From the NCBI GenBank assembly GCA_038503065.1, contig JBCAMK010000016.1, positions 372,001-436,000 of the forward strand: a stretch of DNA of 64,000 nt. Reading direction: 5' to 3'. Made by a program: the position numbers and the translations under genes. Under the pieces are notes generated by a model. That model was not told the DNA's origin. It made no database searches and worked only from the letters and a program-made list of their open reading frames with translations. This DNA is from Paragyromitra xinjiangensis. Taxonomy: Eukaryota; Ascomycota; Pezizomycetes; Pezizales; Discinaceae. The stretch's first letter is position 1; each line of letters opens with the position of its first letter. Positions 49,182 through 60,713 of the stretch are shown here, piece after piece.

Positions 49182-49617
49182 ATGTACGTATACTTAATTA
49201 ATCAATCAACCACGACTCCGAGATCCAACATCATAGAATCTCACTCGTCTAATATACCACCTCTTATTACTCGAATCTTGTATTCATGGCACGAGCATAA
49301 GCCAAGCTACAGGAAAACAACCTAGAAACTCTATCACGACATGTCTCATTGGCAGCTACTTTTCCGTAACTACGAATCAAGTCCAGAGACGCGAACCTTG
49401 GCGCCAAGAATCAAGTATATCCCGAATCACATGGGTAGCCTCCAAAGCTCAGACAGTAGTAGCTATATTCATACTAACAATGGGTATACTTTTTACCAAA
49501 CAAAACAAAAGCCCCACAGTCTCCCACAGTCCCCCACCTATCAACCTGACCCAACCCTTCCCCCGACTTTTATAAAAACCAAACTCCACCTATACCACAT
49601 CTATTCTACAACCCTCA

Positions 49618-52600
49618 CTACTTCCCCACAACACCCCTAATAGCCACAGCCACCGACCCCCTAACCTTTCTCACCCCCTCCACAACCTTCTCCACCCCCC
49701 CAAAGATCTCCAAATCTCTCAATAACCTCCCCACATCCCCCCTCTCCATCTCTAACACCCTATCCACCAGCTCTTGCTCCCTATCACTCCCTTCCTCCTC
49801 TTCAACCGCATTTGCCGTCCCACGCCCCATATCAATCAACCCATCACGAAACTCAGTCGCCGCAGCAACAACTTCGTTAATACTCCCCTTCAGCGCTTTC
49901 TGCAACCCCTTATGCGTCGGGGAGAGCAAACACGGCGCAAGGAACGACGTAACGAGGTGGGTTGCATCGAGGTGGAGGTGGAAGGTGTGGAGTGCGTTCC
50001 AGTCTATATGCGGGCTTTTATCGGGGATGATGAACCACGCTTTAGTTTTCTCAAGGGCTTGTTTAGTTTTTTCGACGTCTTTGGAGATGGCAGCTTGCGC
50101 GGTTGATATGATGTGGACTGCAACTTCTAGGTATGATTTCTCGGCGTCGGTGAACTCGACTGCGGCTTCTGGGTCTGCGGCGATTGTTGAGAGGGTTTTG
50201 GCGATGCTTGCGGGTTCTAGTGATGGTGGTGGGGAGTCGGCAGTTGTGGAGATGGCGGCTTTACAGTATGCAACGAATTTCTCGACTAAGGCGAAGGCCT
50301 TGACCCAGTTCTCGCCCGGAGGCGGGCTAGTTCTAAATAGCTCCTCGAAGCGCTTCTTTTCACCCTTTTCACCCTCCTCCTGTCCATCCTTCACCGGGCT
50401 CCGTGGTGGGTGCTCGGTTTCACAGCTAACAACGACGCCGAAATCACGGTTGTCCCAGACTACACAGTCGTCGATCAGCACCCTTGACAGTGCGTCCGCA
50501 TCCTCCAATCTACCTGCCAGCACCCCTCCACCGCGTAGCCGCTCGATACGTCGTCTTTCAATCTCCCACATGCTCCGGCAGACGCTGCCCGCGACACGCT
50601 CACTGAACTCCAGGAATCCCATCATCTGTGCGTATCCGCCGCGCTCAAACGCAAGGACTAGCATATTGGGGGTTTGTGCGGCGCTGCTCTCGTAGATGCG
50701 GCCGGCCTCGTTTAGGAGGGTTTCGACACGTTTTTCGGCGGGGAGAACGGTGGAGATGCGGGTTAGGAGGAAGTGGGAGAGTGTGTCGTTTTGGATCTGT
50801 TTGATGTTGAGACGAGGGTAGATTTCGAGTGCGAGGGGGATGGCACCGAGGAGGAGGTAGAGGCGTACAAGGAGAAGGAGGGCTTGGTAGTTGTGTTTTG
50901 ATTTGCTAATGACGGTTGTGAGAAGGATTACGGATTGGTATAGAGGTGCTTGTGCGGCGATGGTGGTTGCGGAGCCCGAGTCGGAGGTGTGGAGGAGGTG
51001 GAGTCGGATTAGACCCATGACGGAGAGGAGTGCGGCGTCGTCGCCGTACTGGTTGTCAGTAGGGAGGAGGGAAGAGCCGAGGGGAAGTGCCGAGTTGTAG
51101 ATGCGCAGAGTGGAAGTGATAAATTCATTTAGCTTTGGAATGATATCTTCCGGCTTATCTTCAGGAGAGGAGGACGGAGTTGTCGTGTCAGTAGTCGAGA
51201 GTGGGGAAATAGTAAGGAGATAGATGAATTTATGGTGGTTGATTTCTGCGGCGACTTTAGCGATTTTGGATTTCTGGTAGAAGCCCGGGGTCAGCGTGTG
51301 ATAGTTTAGCGTTTTTAGGCAATTTTCAAGTACCTCGTCGTCTTTGTCCATTTCTGCTACATGGTTTGCTACGAATGCTAAGAACTCAGCTTTCTCGCTT
51401 GTCTCCAGCATTTCCAGGTAATTCTGCAGGTCCTCGAAACAACAGCTCTTGGTACCCGTCTTGGTGAAATACTCCTTGCACGCTTCCAGAAGCGTTGGTG
51501 TGCCCTCGGGCCCCTCGTGATGGTCGTGGAAGAGAGATGCAAACTTAACAAGCGCGAGGTCTGCATTGCGGGATGTCCCAAGAGCAGCAGTCGCCCGGTG
51601 AGACAAAATCACTTCAAGCGCTTTTGTGCCATGGGATTTATTTTCCTGGTTATACAGCTCGCCAGCGGACTTGACGAAGCCCTCCCAGACACGCCAATCG
51701 TCTCCACGACCTTTCGTTTCTTCTCCTTCTGCCGCGGCCGTGCCATCAGTTTCGGCAACTACAGTTTCCTCCTTCTTCTCGGGGGTGCCGTTCTCTCTCT
51801 CTTCTTTCGCTTTTGTCTCTACGCCATGAAGGAGCTCTTCACACTCCTTCCACACCTGGTTCCAGTCACCGCTTTCCTCAAGGAGGTCAAGGCGCCGCCG
51901 AGCAAGGCCCCACCAGTCTCCAGAACCAATCTTAGAGTCAACTCCAAGATTGGGAGAGCTCAAGAGCTCCAGCGCCTCCTTCGTAGCAGTCGCAGTATCA
52001 GGTGCGACATAAGGAAGGACCTCAAGGAAAAGATTGACCTCCTGCGAGGTCTGAATCGCCCTGGGAGGAACCACGGTAGTATCCTGCGGAGTATCAATGC
52101 GCGATTTCGAAATCATCTTATACGCAAGCTGACCAAACAACTTTCTCTCCGGCGCCGACTCCGGAAGCGAATTCTAAATCTCGTCAGAGCCCTACAACAC
52201 ACAAAATCTAGGAGTAGAGCAACAAACATGCAGCAACAAACTACTAATCACCGCCCAAAACCAATACTCCCTCCGCTTCGGGAAATTCTTTTGCAGCGCC
52301 ATAGCAGCCTTCTGTGCGCCTCTCCAGTCAAGAATCCGAACAGTTCCCCATAGCCATTCCCTCGTCAGCGCTTCATCCCCTGGATGCGCCTTGACCGCGC
52401 GCTCCCACATTTTCGTCACCTCATCTGCGTGTTCGATTCCTAACAGCTTCCACACCTTCGTGACGGTGGTCAGGACCTCGATAGAGTCGACAGGGGGGGT
52501 TTTAGTCGAAATCTGCTGTGCAAGCTGGGTGGCTTCATCGAGTGAGGCGCGGGTGTTGGTGAGCGTGAGCACGAGCGCTTTTAGGGCCTAGTCTCTCGAG

Positions 52601-52775
52601 CGGGAGTTAGCGAGTGTGGAGGTAGGAGTTAGTGGGTGGGGGAAGGTACGAGGAGGTAGTCGTTTTTTTCACCCTTTTTGATACGTTTATTGCAGAGTTG
52701 GAGAGCTTGCTTGTAGGATCCGGTATCGATGGCGTCGTGGACGAGCTGGTTCTTGCGGTCGTGGCGGAGAGACAT
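49618..52775 (-). CDS. MDM20: NatB N-terminal acetyltransferase auxiliary subunit (Mdm20/Naa25)
   Basis: The non-catalytic, ribosome-binding subunit of NatB, which with Naa20/Nat3 acetylates N-termini starting Met-Asp/Glu/Asn/Gln. Exons 52775-52650, 52587-52252 and 52173-49618, with introns of 62 and 78 bp, all phase 0, give about 1,005 aa, a normal length. The N-terminus MSLRHDRKNQLVHDAIDTGS and the TPR-like helices YKQALQLCNKRIKKGEKNDY, then EREY-type repeats and KLFGQLAYKMI across the second junction, fit the family. The body is helical repeats, with an acidic, low-complexity insertion (ETVVAETDGTAAAEGEETKG) near residue 280. It shares a 313-bp divergent promoter with ILM1. Intact core gene. 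Confidence 0.93.
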
Positions 52776-53088
52776 GGTTTTGGTTTTATTTAGGAGGGTT
52801 AGATCAATGTATGTACAAGAAGGAATTGAGAAGCATCAATGTGAAGGAGAGGATAGAAAGCTGATGAATGAATGGAGGTGAAGATGGGGGAGAAGGAGTG
52901 CGGGGGGAGAAGAGGATATGGTGTTCTTAAAGAGGAAACAGAAGAGTAATAAAGCTAAGTGGGGGATATCAAAGCCGGGTAACAGAGGACAGCTCCTATT
53001 ATTCATTAAAGGAGTTTTCTGCGACAATTATCAATATCTCTCCCCAAAACACTCTCTACAATTACTCCAGCTTCTATTACTATCCAAT
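52776..53088. promoter_or_regulatory. Divergent promoter of MDM20 and ILM1
   Basis: The two start codons are 313 bp apart on opposite strands, so both promoters and 5' UTRs must fit here. Pyrimidine-rich DNA (CTCTCCCC, ACACTCTCTACA) precedes the ILM1 start. Confidence 0.6.
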
Positions 53089-53788
53089 ATGGCTTTTATC
53101 AGTGGATACACCCTCATCCGGATCATCCTTTCCGCCCACATCCTCGCCGGTGTCCTCCTCATGAAGGCCCCCCAGGCGCTCACCGACCAGACCTCCATCT
53201 TCCTCATCGGCGAAGCTATCGGACTAGTTAGTAGCCCATCCCAATTCCCTAATCCACAATTCTAACCAAAACACCTCCAGCCACACCCGAAATCCAACTT
53301 CCACCTAAACCCTCTCGCGACCTCTCTCCTCGGACTAATGTTCATCTTCTCCGGCATCTCCGACCTCGTCGCCGTTTCCTCTCTCGAGGAAGTATCAAGA
53401 GGATACTGGGACGCCCAAGGTTCGCTCTTTATTTATTTCTCGTTCCGGTCAGTCTGGTTGCTAATTGCTCCACAGCGCCAATGAGATTACTCTTCTTCTC
53501 CTGTTTAACCGCGTACACATACGTGTTCCGCCCTGGGCGCGGGAACACGAGTTCGGTGATATCACACCCGTTGAAGAATAGTTTGGTGTTTACTTGGGCT
53601 TTTTTGGAGGTTATCATGTGGTTCTGGGTATGTTATCGTCTAACTCTAGTTTTGAAGAAAGCTAACGTAAACGACAGATCTACCAACAGCTCCGAGAAGA
53701 GCGTGGTAATGCTCAGCAGCGTATTGAGTCTCGTAAGAGGATGCAGGCCCAGCTTCATGGAGAGGATGTTGATGATTTCGGGAGGTAG
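53089..53788 (+). CDS. ILM1: Increased loss of mitochondrial DNA protein 1 (Ilm1)
   Basis: Exons 53089-53226, 53281-53419, 53476-53627 and 53678-53788 are separated by introns of 54, 56 and 50 bp and give about 179 aa. The protein is a small multi-pass membrane protein: MAFISGYTLIRIILSAHILA, then MKAPQALTDQTSIFLIGEAI, a second hydrophobic segment LATSLLGLMFIFSGISDLVA, and a third near FTWAFLEVIMWFW. The tail is basic and soluble (QQRIESRKRMQAQLHGEDVD). In yeast, loss of the protein raises loss of mitochondrial DNA, and it is an ER or membrane protein of unclear mechanism. The length and the four-exon layout fit fungal family members. Reading the ATG at 53089 as start gives the conserved N-terminus. 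Confidence 0.92.
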
Positions 53789-55375
53789 TGGATTATAAAA
53801 GTTAGGGAGAGACATTATTGTACGCATACTTATTTTGGCATTGTATGGCGTTTTGATTTTACGTAGAGTTACACACACGATAGGATAGGACTAGTTATAG
53901 ACTTTGCATTGTAATAGAGAAAGCTGAAAGGCAACCTGGTCTTACGGCACGTGACCGAGTGACCGAGTGCGAAGCTATGAATCGCGTGCCATCATTGACC
54001 CCCCTATCCGCCGCAATGCAAAAAAAAAACAAACCAGGCCACATTTTCATATCGATCCCATGGAGTAGGGATCAGCGATACAAGTCTCCTAAAAGCCAGA
54101 TCATGAGGCAACAACCATTCTCGCTCGGCTCCCCTGGTTCTAGTGGCATTGTTGAGTAGATGGAGATATAAACCAAGCAACATGTACCAATTTTCTAGCA
54201 AGCAGAGAGAATAAAAGTGTGGATTATCCGCTTATCGACCAGCAAATCCATTGGATCACAAGGTATCACTCGTGATCGACAATCTACTCAACCACAAGCG
54301 TACAAACCGATTGTGGCTATGTATATCACGGCATATGTGCGTTATTCTTAGCATAGGAAGTTACAGCTCCCTTCTTTCCCGTTCGTATAGTTACGGCAAG
54401 TAGGCGGTGAGATTGTTGAATATACACCAGAGAACTGGAGATAAGTCAAAGCTAAGCTTGGCAATACTTGGGAAACAGCCAAGAACTCGAGTATGGCGCG
54501 TCCACAAATATCAGCCAACCAAAATTGAGCACAGAACGCCTTTTACTTTGCCAAGTGTGCACGCCGTGGAGCCGGAGCCGTGCTGGGGACTTACCATATT
54601 ACAAAGTCACTTAGACGTGTTCATTCATAACGAGATATTACGGTATCAAGCTACTTCACGGAAACAACCCCTCCCAAATGTATGCGCCAAGAAACTAAGG
54701 CAAATATTTAGAAGTCGAAGCTGTATCTGTCCTTCAGGTAACACGGGTGATTACACCCTGGAGAACAGACGGCCCTTGCACTCCCAATACCCACCCCGCA
54801 AGTGCAAAGAGTGGGCTGTGGCTGCTCTTACCTCGGAAAAACAAGTTTTTCCGAAACCCTTGGCTTTACCAGCTGGCCAACTAGATTTCTTTCATCGAGG
54901 GCATTTCGAGGGCTGTTTTGCCATCAGCCAGGCCAAGAGATTATATTTGTTTTTTCGTCCTGAGGGCCATGAATGTCATTCCCACCACGTCGAACTTTAC
55001 ACTGGAGAGCCCCTACAGCAATGATCTCAGCCATGGCTTTATGTAAGAACTAGACTTTGATCCTACATTTTTTAGAAAATAATTCCTATAGCCACAAATT
55101 GTAGATTTTGTTATCCTTTTTCGGTGGAAGGAAGCCATAAGCACATGTGCTTATTGGTTCCACCGCTAGACCTGACGTGTCAGAAATTATTCAGCCGCAG
55201 CAGCTATTCTCGATGAGCAGCCAACGATCTGTAGAACCTCTTCTGAAATTTCAAAATCCCCCAGCTCCTTTGTTAGCTAATCCCATGCTTCTTTAGTTGC
55301 ACTAGCATTTTGGTCTTACAAACACACAGTCGTGCGATTCCGGAGAGACCTTGACGGCCTCAGGCCCGAGTGATC
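53789..55375. other. Intergenic region upstream of the NLR gene
   Basis: About 1.6 kb. It includes a 45-bp inverted repeat at 55122-55166. A 205-codon frame at 54407-55024 contains no ATG at all and no domain, so it is not called. Confidence 0.6.
55122..55166. promoter_or_regulatory. 45-bp inverted repeat ~210 bp upstream of the NLR start
   Basis: CGGTGGAA...CCATAAGCACA on the left mirrors TGTGCTTATTGGTTCCACCG on the right. The core ATAAGCACATGTGCTTAT (55137-55154) is a perfect 18-bp palindrome. The left arm has about four extra bases. It could be a binding site for a dimeric factor, or a hairpin; no terminal features of a transposon are seen. Confidence 0.5.
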
Positions 55376-58300
55376 ATGAGGTAAGGTGTTCCCACCAACA
55401 GTGCTACCTGTCGCGTGACTGATCTCTTCAGTCAATTCCAAAAAGACCCATGGGTACTCGCTGAACAGCGTTATCTCGACGGACTAAGCGATGAAGAGAA
55501 GGAGCTATTCAAGAGCGCATCGCTAGAGAACTTATTTTATAGCACAAGCGCAGCACAAATACGACACAGGGAAAATAGCAAGTCTCGGGCTGCAGCACAG
55601 AAGTTGCAGCCTTTCGTTGCGGCGATCAGTCAATATGGCAGTGCTGTGGATGTAATAACAAACACAGCTTCATTGGTCCTATGTCCACTTTGGGGCAGTA
55701 TAAGAGTCGTTTTACATGTTTGATTCACCTTCGTTTCTGCTTCTCTTGGTTGGTCGTTGTCTGGAGGGAACTCCTTGCTGACACGTGATATTAGATAGCA
55801 AGTGAATTTGACAAGTATTACTCCAAATTGGTGGAAATGCTGGAAAGGATAGGGGATGTCATACTCCGTTTTAAGTCTTACGAGCGCCTGTTCCCAACCC
55901 ACGAATCGCTTATTCATTCTTTATCGCTTGTTTACCTTGATGTCCTCGAGTTTTGCATTCAGGCGAAGAACCTGTTTCAAAAGGCAAAAAAGCACAAATG
56001 TGAGTTCACACCAGTCATATGTGGGAATAAGTGGGCTGCGATAGCTCGTTGTTAAACTCTATTGCATAAATAGTTTTGCCAGGGAGTGGCCTACGTGCTA
56101 TGAAGCTTCTATGGAAGCCCTTCAAGGAAGATTTTGGGGATGTGATAGGAAGATTTCGACAAAATGCGGAAAAGGTTGAACTAGAGGTTCAGTTATCGCA
56201 TATGATTGAAGCGGCAGCGGAGAGGGAGGCGCAAGGCAGGGAGAGAGAATCACAAGCGTTGGAGCGAGCGATCATGGAAACAGAAAGAAAGAGGCAGTGG
56301 TTGGTGCGTAAAGGTAAGAAAATGCTGAAACAGCCAAACCGCCTCCCACTCATATCTTGCTCTGTGGCATGAAGCACTCACCCCCGAGAATAGAGAAGGA
56401 AAAAAAGGGGCTATTACAGGGGCTATCAACATATAATTATGAATGGAAACATCGACAAGTGATTAGGAAACGGCACCCTGATACCGGCAAATGGATCTTG
56501 GCTTCTAGTGAATTCTGCAGCTGGATAGAAGGGGCTGGTTCATCCTGTCTTTGGTGTTATGGAATTCGTAAGTATTTTGAATATATCATATAACTTTTCT
56601 AGCTGCTGATTTTCGAATCTGTAGCTGGCTCTGGGAAATCTATTTTGACGTAAATACCCGACTTCGATGCTGTTCTCTGGAATAAATGGCATCAGAAAGT
56701 GATCTGATACCATGGAAACAGGAGTACTGTTATCGACACCATTAAGCGCAAACACGTCTCCAACAAGGCTCTCCTAACATATTTCTATTGCGATTATTCC
56801 GACTCGAGAACACTGGAAACACGCGAAATCATCGGAAGCTTGATTCAACAACTATTAGATAAACAGAAAATATCTCATAAGGTCGAATCACAACTCCAAG
56901 AGACCTACGCAGATAACCGCATCCCTGACGTCGAGGATCTCTTCAAGGTCTTTTCCATGGTGGTTCAAGAGCTACCTAAGGTATTCGTAGTTGTCGATGG
57001 TCTTGATGAGTGTAAAGAGAAGGATCGCGACTATCTCTTACCATGGCTTAAAAGACTCGTAAATTTGACTCGAGTAACTGTCAAGCTGTTCGTTGCTAGT
57101 AGGGAGGATGTTGACATTAAGAAAATATTTGGGGATTGCTATCTCATTGCTGCTACTCCAGAGAATGTCTCCGCAGATATCAGTAGCATTGTCGAAGATA
57201 TCGTCAATACAAAAGTAAAGGAGGAAAAGATTTGTGTACGAGATCCACGCCTCGTTCGGGAGATTATTGACGCGCTAGTGAAAGGAGCTCAAGGAATGTA
57301 TGTGAGCACTAATTTCGTCACGTTAAATCCACTGTCTTTAGTTGCTGGTCTTTTTGAGAATCTAGCTGCTAAGGGAGAGTAGGTTCCTTTGGGTGAAATT
57401 CCAAATTGATGACATCTGCGAGGAGTTATCAGAAGATGGTGTCAGAAACGCCTTGAAGCGGCTGCCCGTAGGGTTGAATGAGACGTACACTCGGGCTCTA
57501 ACGAAAATTCTCGCTCGGGGGAAGTCCCAAGTAGACGTAGCACACAAAGCCTTCCGGTGGATGGTGCATGCTAAACGGACCTTTAGCCTAGAGGAATTGC
57601 AAGAAGCTGTTGCCATTGATATCTCCGATAAATCGTTTGATGAGCATAAAGTTCCGGAAGGCCTACAGCTTATCAGAGCCTGTGGGAATCTGGCCGTGTA
57701 CGACCCCTACGAAAATACCGTCCGACTAGCGCATTACACTGTGCAACAATTCTTCCTTTCACCGCCTACCCTAAATGAGGTTGGAATCTCTGCACAACTT
57801 GCAGACTTTCACTTCGGGAACGAGTCCGCGGCATATTTTGGTATTGTTTGTGTGACCTATCTTATGTTCTCCGATTTTGAAACTCAAGTCGCACAGCGGA
57901 AGACTTTATCCCTTCCTCAAGTTCTTCTTCTCGGCTCACCCACTACAAGATGGGTCCCAGCGATGGCTGGCTTTAACAAGAGTCAAAGCGACATTTGGAA
58001 CCTTCTTCGAAAAGCCCGATTCTCGTCGACTTATCAAAATCCCAGCATTGATTTCGACAGGCATCTATACCTGATGGAGAAGCCTTCGGGGGTACTCCAA
58101 AAAAAGTATCGATTTCTCAACTATGTTATCGACCACTGGATAGAACATGCTTGTTCAGATTTCTATTCAGAGGGTTGGGATACTACAACGCGAGATCTAT
58201 TTGAGAACCTCGTGATGGAGAGAAGGACGCTTTTCGACTTTCGGCCCTGGGGAGAGAGCTACTCATCTGGGGATTTCCCACATCGGAATTTGTTCCGCTG

Positions 58301-59540
58301 GGCTGTAGAGAACGGAAATGAAGTCTTAGTTTCCGTTGTCTTGAGTGCAGGGCCAGCAAAAGTAGATTTGGGACTTCGGGGGTTAAATGAAGCGTTATAT
58401 TGGTATTGCAAGGTGGGAAATGAAGAGTTGCCATTCACTTATGCAGCGAGATGTGGCTATGAAGGGATAATGAAACTCTTCTTAGGAGCGCACGGTATCG
58501 TTACCAGTAAATTTGTGGACCACTTAAAGGAAGGGCCTGTCGGGGATGCCGTGCGATATGCTTTATGGAATGGGACGCAGGGAATAGTGCTTCTCCTGCT
58601 TAAACATTTTTACACGGTACTTAATGGCATAAAACGCAAGGAGGCACATTCTCCTATAGGTAAGACTTTCTACTCCGCAGCCAAGAGAGGATATGCAGAA
58701 GTAGTAGATCTATTGGTATCGCGCTACGACTGTGATACTCCATCTACAATCAATTGGAGGGACGAACAAGGATTTACCCCACTCCACCATGCATCAAAAA
58801 GCGGACATCTGGAAGTGGTTAAGATTTTGGTGAAATGCAGGTTTACCAGTATCGATGGGGAGACCAACGACAGCTCGACAGCATTGTACCTGGCAGCTGG
58901 GTTTGGTCACGATAAGATAGTTGATATCCTCCTACGACAGTCACCGACTGAAAACACTCCATTCCTTCCCTTGCTTGATCGGCTTTTGGTTACCAGAGAC
59001 TACTCGGCGTTAAATTCACTACTGGATATACACCAATCACTTGGAATAAGCCCACACCTAGCAATCATAATCAAGTCGGAGAATCGAAGCGTAATTCGGT
59101 ACGTCTTGAACAGAAAGGGTAAAGATTTCGAAAGATCCGAATGGCCGTCCGAACGTATCATGATCCATCTATCTCATGAGAGCCCTAAAGGAGTGGGCGA
59201 GGTTCTGAAATGGGCAAAAGAAGAGAATATGTTATCAGTTGTAGCTCACCTGTTACCTGCAGCAGTAGAGAGCAACGCCGAAGAGTTGGTTGAGGCTTTG
59301 CTGGGAGCGGGGGTTGATGTTGGAACCCAAAATGCAGACGGGTGGACGCCAATTTGTCTTGCAGCTGCGAAAGGCTATGAGAGTATTGCTAGAATATTAC
59401 TAGCCTCGGGCGCCGCCACCACCGCCAACAGTGTCGGACGGACACCACTCTATTATGCTGCGCAGGGCGGGCATAATTCCGTGGTTAGAATACTTAAGAC
59501 AGCGGAAATGAAAACTTTTATCGGGAAAAAAGGATCGTAA
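55376..59540 (+). CDS. NLR/STAND protein: DUF7708-type N-terminus, NACHT, ankyrin repeats
   Basis: Eight exons give about 1,122 aa: 55376-55380, 55432-55717, 55795-55999, 56083-56313, 56394-56567, 56625-56649, 56722-57297 and 57383-59540. All introns are 51-85 bp, GT-AG, with consistent phases. The N-terminus (SQFQKDPWVLAEQRYLDGLS; LCPLWGSIRVVLH-IASEFDK) is the DUF7708 type common in fungal NLRs, followed by a Glu/Arg-rich coiled coil. NACHT: Walker A GIPGSGKS (202-209), Walker B VVVDGLDE (about 301-308), sensor-like VASRE. Then a winged-helix region (LNETYTRALTKIL) and C-terminal ankyrin units (about 860-930 and 1055-1110). Fungal NLRs act in non-self recognition and programmed cell death; ligand unknown here. 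Exon 1 is only ATGAG. Exon 6 is 25 nt and carries Walker A. No inactivating change is seen. Confidence 0.92.
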
Positions 59541-60068
59541 TTTCAATGTAAAGAGTTTTGCATGACACGGTATGGCTTACTTCATCTCCGTTTCTCCGCC
59601 CTTTTCGTGTGCTTACGTTCCTAACCTTGTACCAAATCGCAAGCGCATTAGAGTTTTCCCTCCTATACCTGCCATCTGCGCTAGAGCAGGGAACTTGAGA
59701 AGCGAACATGTTGATGAGGATTTTCGTTGTCTCAAGGCTAGTTGAAACTAACGGATAGATCTTGGATTGGGCGATTTTTATTTTATAAATAGGTTTCTAT
59801 TTTTTTACCACCCCCCTCTCCAAGTAACTGTGGTCAGAATATATGTAGTCTGCCATTCTCGCAAATCGGTCATCTGCCAGAAATATACGAATTAGCCCAG
59901 GATATTACACACAATTTTGGGGTAGACAGCACACCGAATAGTTTGTTTCTAAATGGCCGTAATCCAACCCATAATAGCTGCATACTACGGTACCAAAAAA
60001 AAGAGGTGGATCTACTACCACATTTCCGGAAAATTTCGGATTGATTTCGTATCGTTGCTGTATTTGTT

Positions 60069-60110
60069 TAGTCTCGCAATCGTCGTTCGTTTGCTCTAAA
60101 TAGGGGGTTT
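60069..60110. repeat. Dispersed ~40-bp repeat, copy 2
   Basis: TAGTCTCGCAATCGTCGTTC then GTTTGCTCTAAATAGGGGG, matching 37691-37732. Confidence 0.6.
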
Positions 60111-60441
60111 TGGTTGAGTTCTCACAGTCAATCAATGGCGATATATTGGCTGGTCACGTGACAAGCCAGGTTGCGAGACTAGTATTTGCTGATAAATCGT
60201 GTAGCACTGTAGAATTAATCTAGCCGTAAAAAAAGTGCTGTACTAATCACATCCCCTTTTTTGACACTGCAACGCCAAGGATCGAGTGATGCCACATGCC
60301 CAACCCAACCCATCTCAGACTAGCAGCATTATCTCTATGTACGCAATGTACTTGCTCGTTTTTGTGGGTAAGGGCCCACGGTTTCCGACGTTGCAATAGC
60401 GTTACACAACGTTTCGCTCCGTTCCCTAGTATTCTACGAAC

Positions 60442-60713
60442 TAGGGATCGGTAAAATACGTATTTTACAAGTATTGTACTGTATTAAAAATACGATACAT
60501 ACCCACACAGACCGCTCCCGAGCCAAGGCTGCTTAACTAGGCCTTTCCCCCCCGTTTAGGCCTATAATCCCCTCTCAAAACTGGCAGTTAACCATACCTT
60601 ATACTATATCAACACTAGTATGTATTTTATCCACCGCATTTTATCCTATAATACTGTATAATACATAAAATACAATACATTACAATACGGTATTATTACA
60701 AGTCCGATCCCTA
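60442..60713. mobile_element. 272-bp hAT-like MITE
   Basis: Starts TAGGGATCGG and ends CCGATCCCTA (perfect 10-bp terminal inverted repeats). Subterminal regions are full of GTATTGTA/TACAATAC and TAAAATAC motifs in inverted arrangement. The flanks share ACGAA, compatible with an eroded target duplication; hAT elements normally give 8 bp. TAGGG-type ends plus subterminal repeats point to hAT, as inference. Confidence 0.65.

Larger units (their letters stand above)
46683..49617. other. Gene-poor region with direct repeats
   Basis: About 2.9 kb. Contains a GT-rich stretch (about 46700-46800), CCCTAA-type motifs (46843, 47388, 47410), a small doubtful open frame (47481-47687), a direct repeat (47933-48020 and 48113-48215) and a short dispersed repeat (49153-49181). 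Confidence 0.55.

Noticed and set aside
54407..55024. 205-codon open frame on the plus strand
   Set aside because: Contains no ATG at all (starts at GTG), no domain, and no splice sites linking it to another exon.
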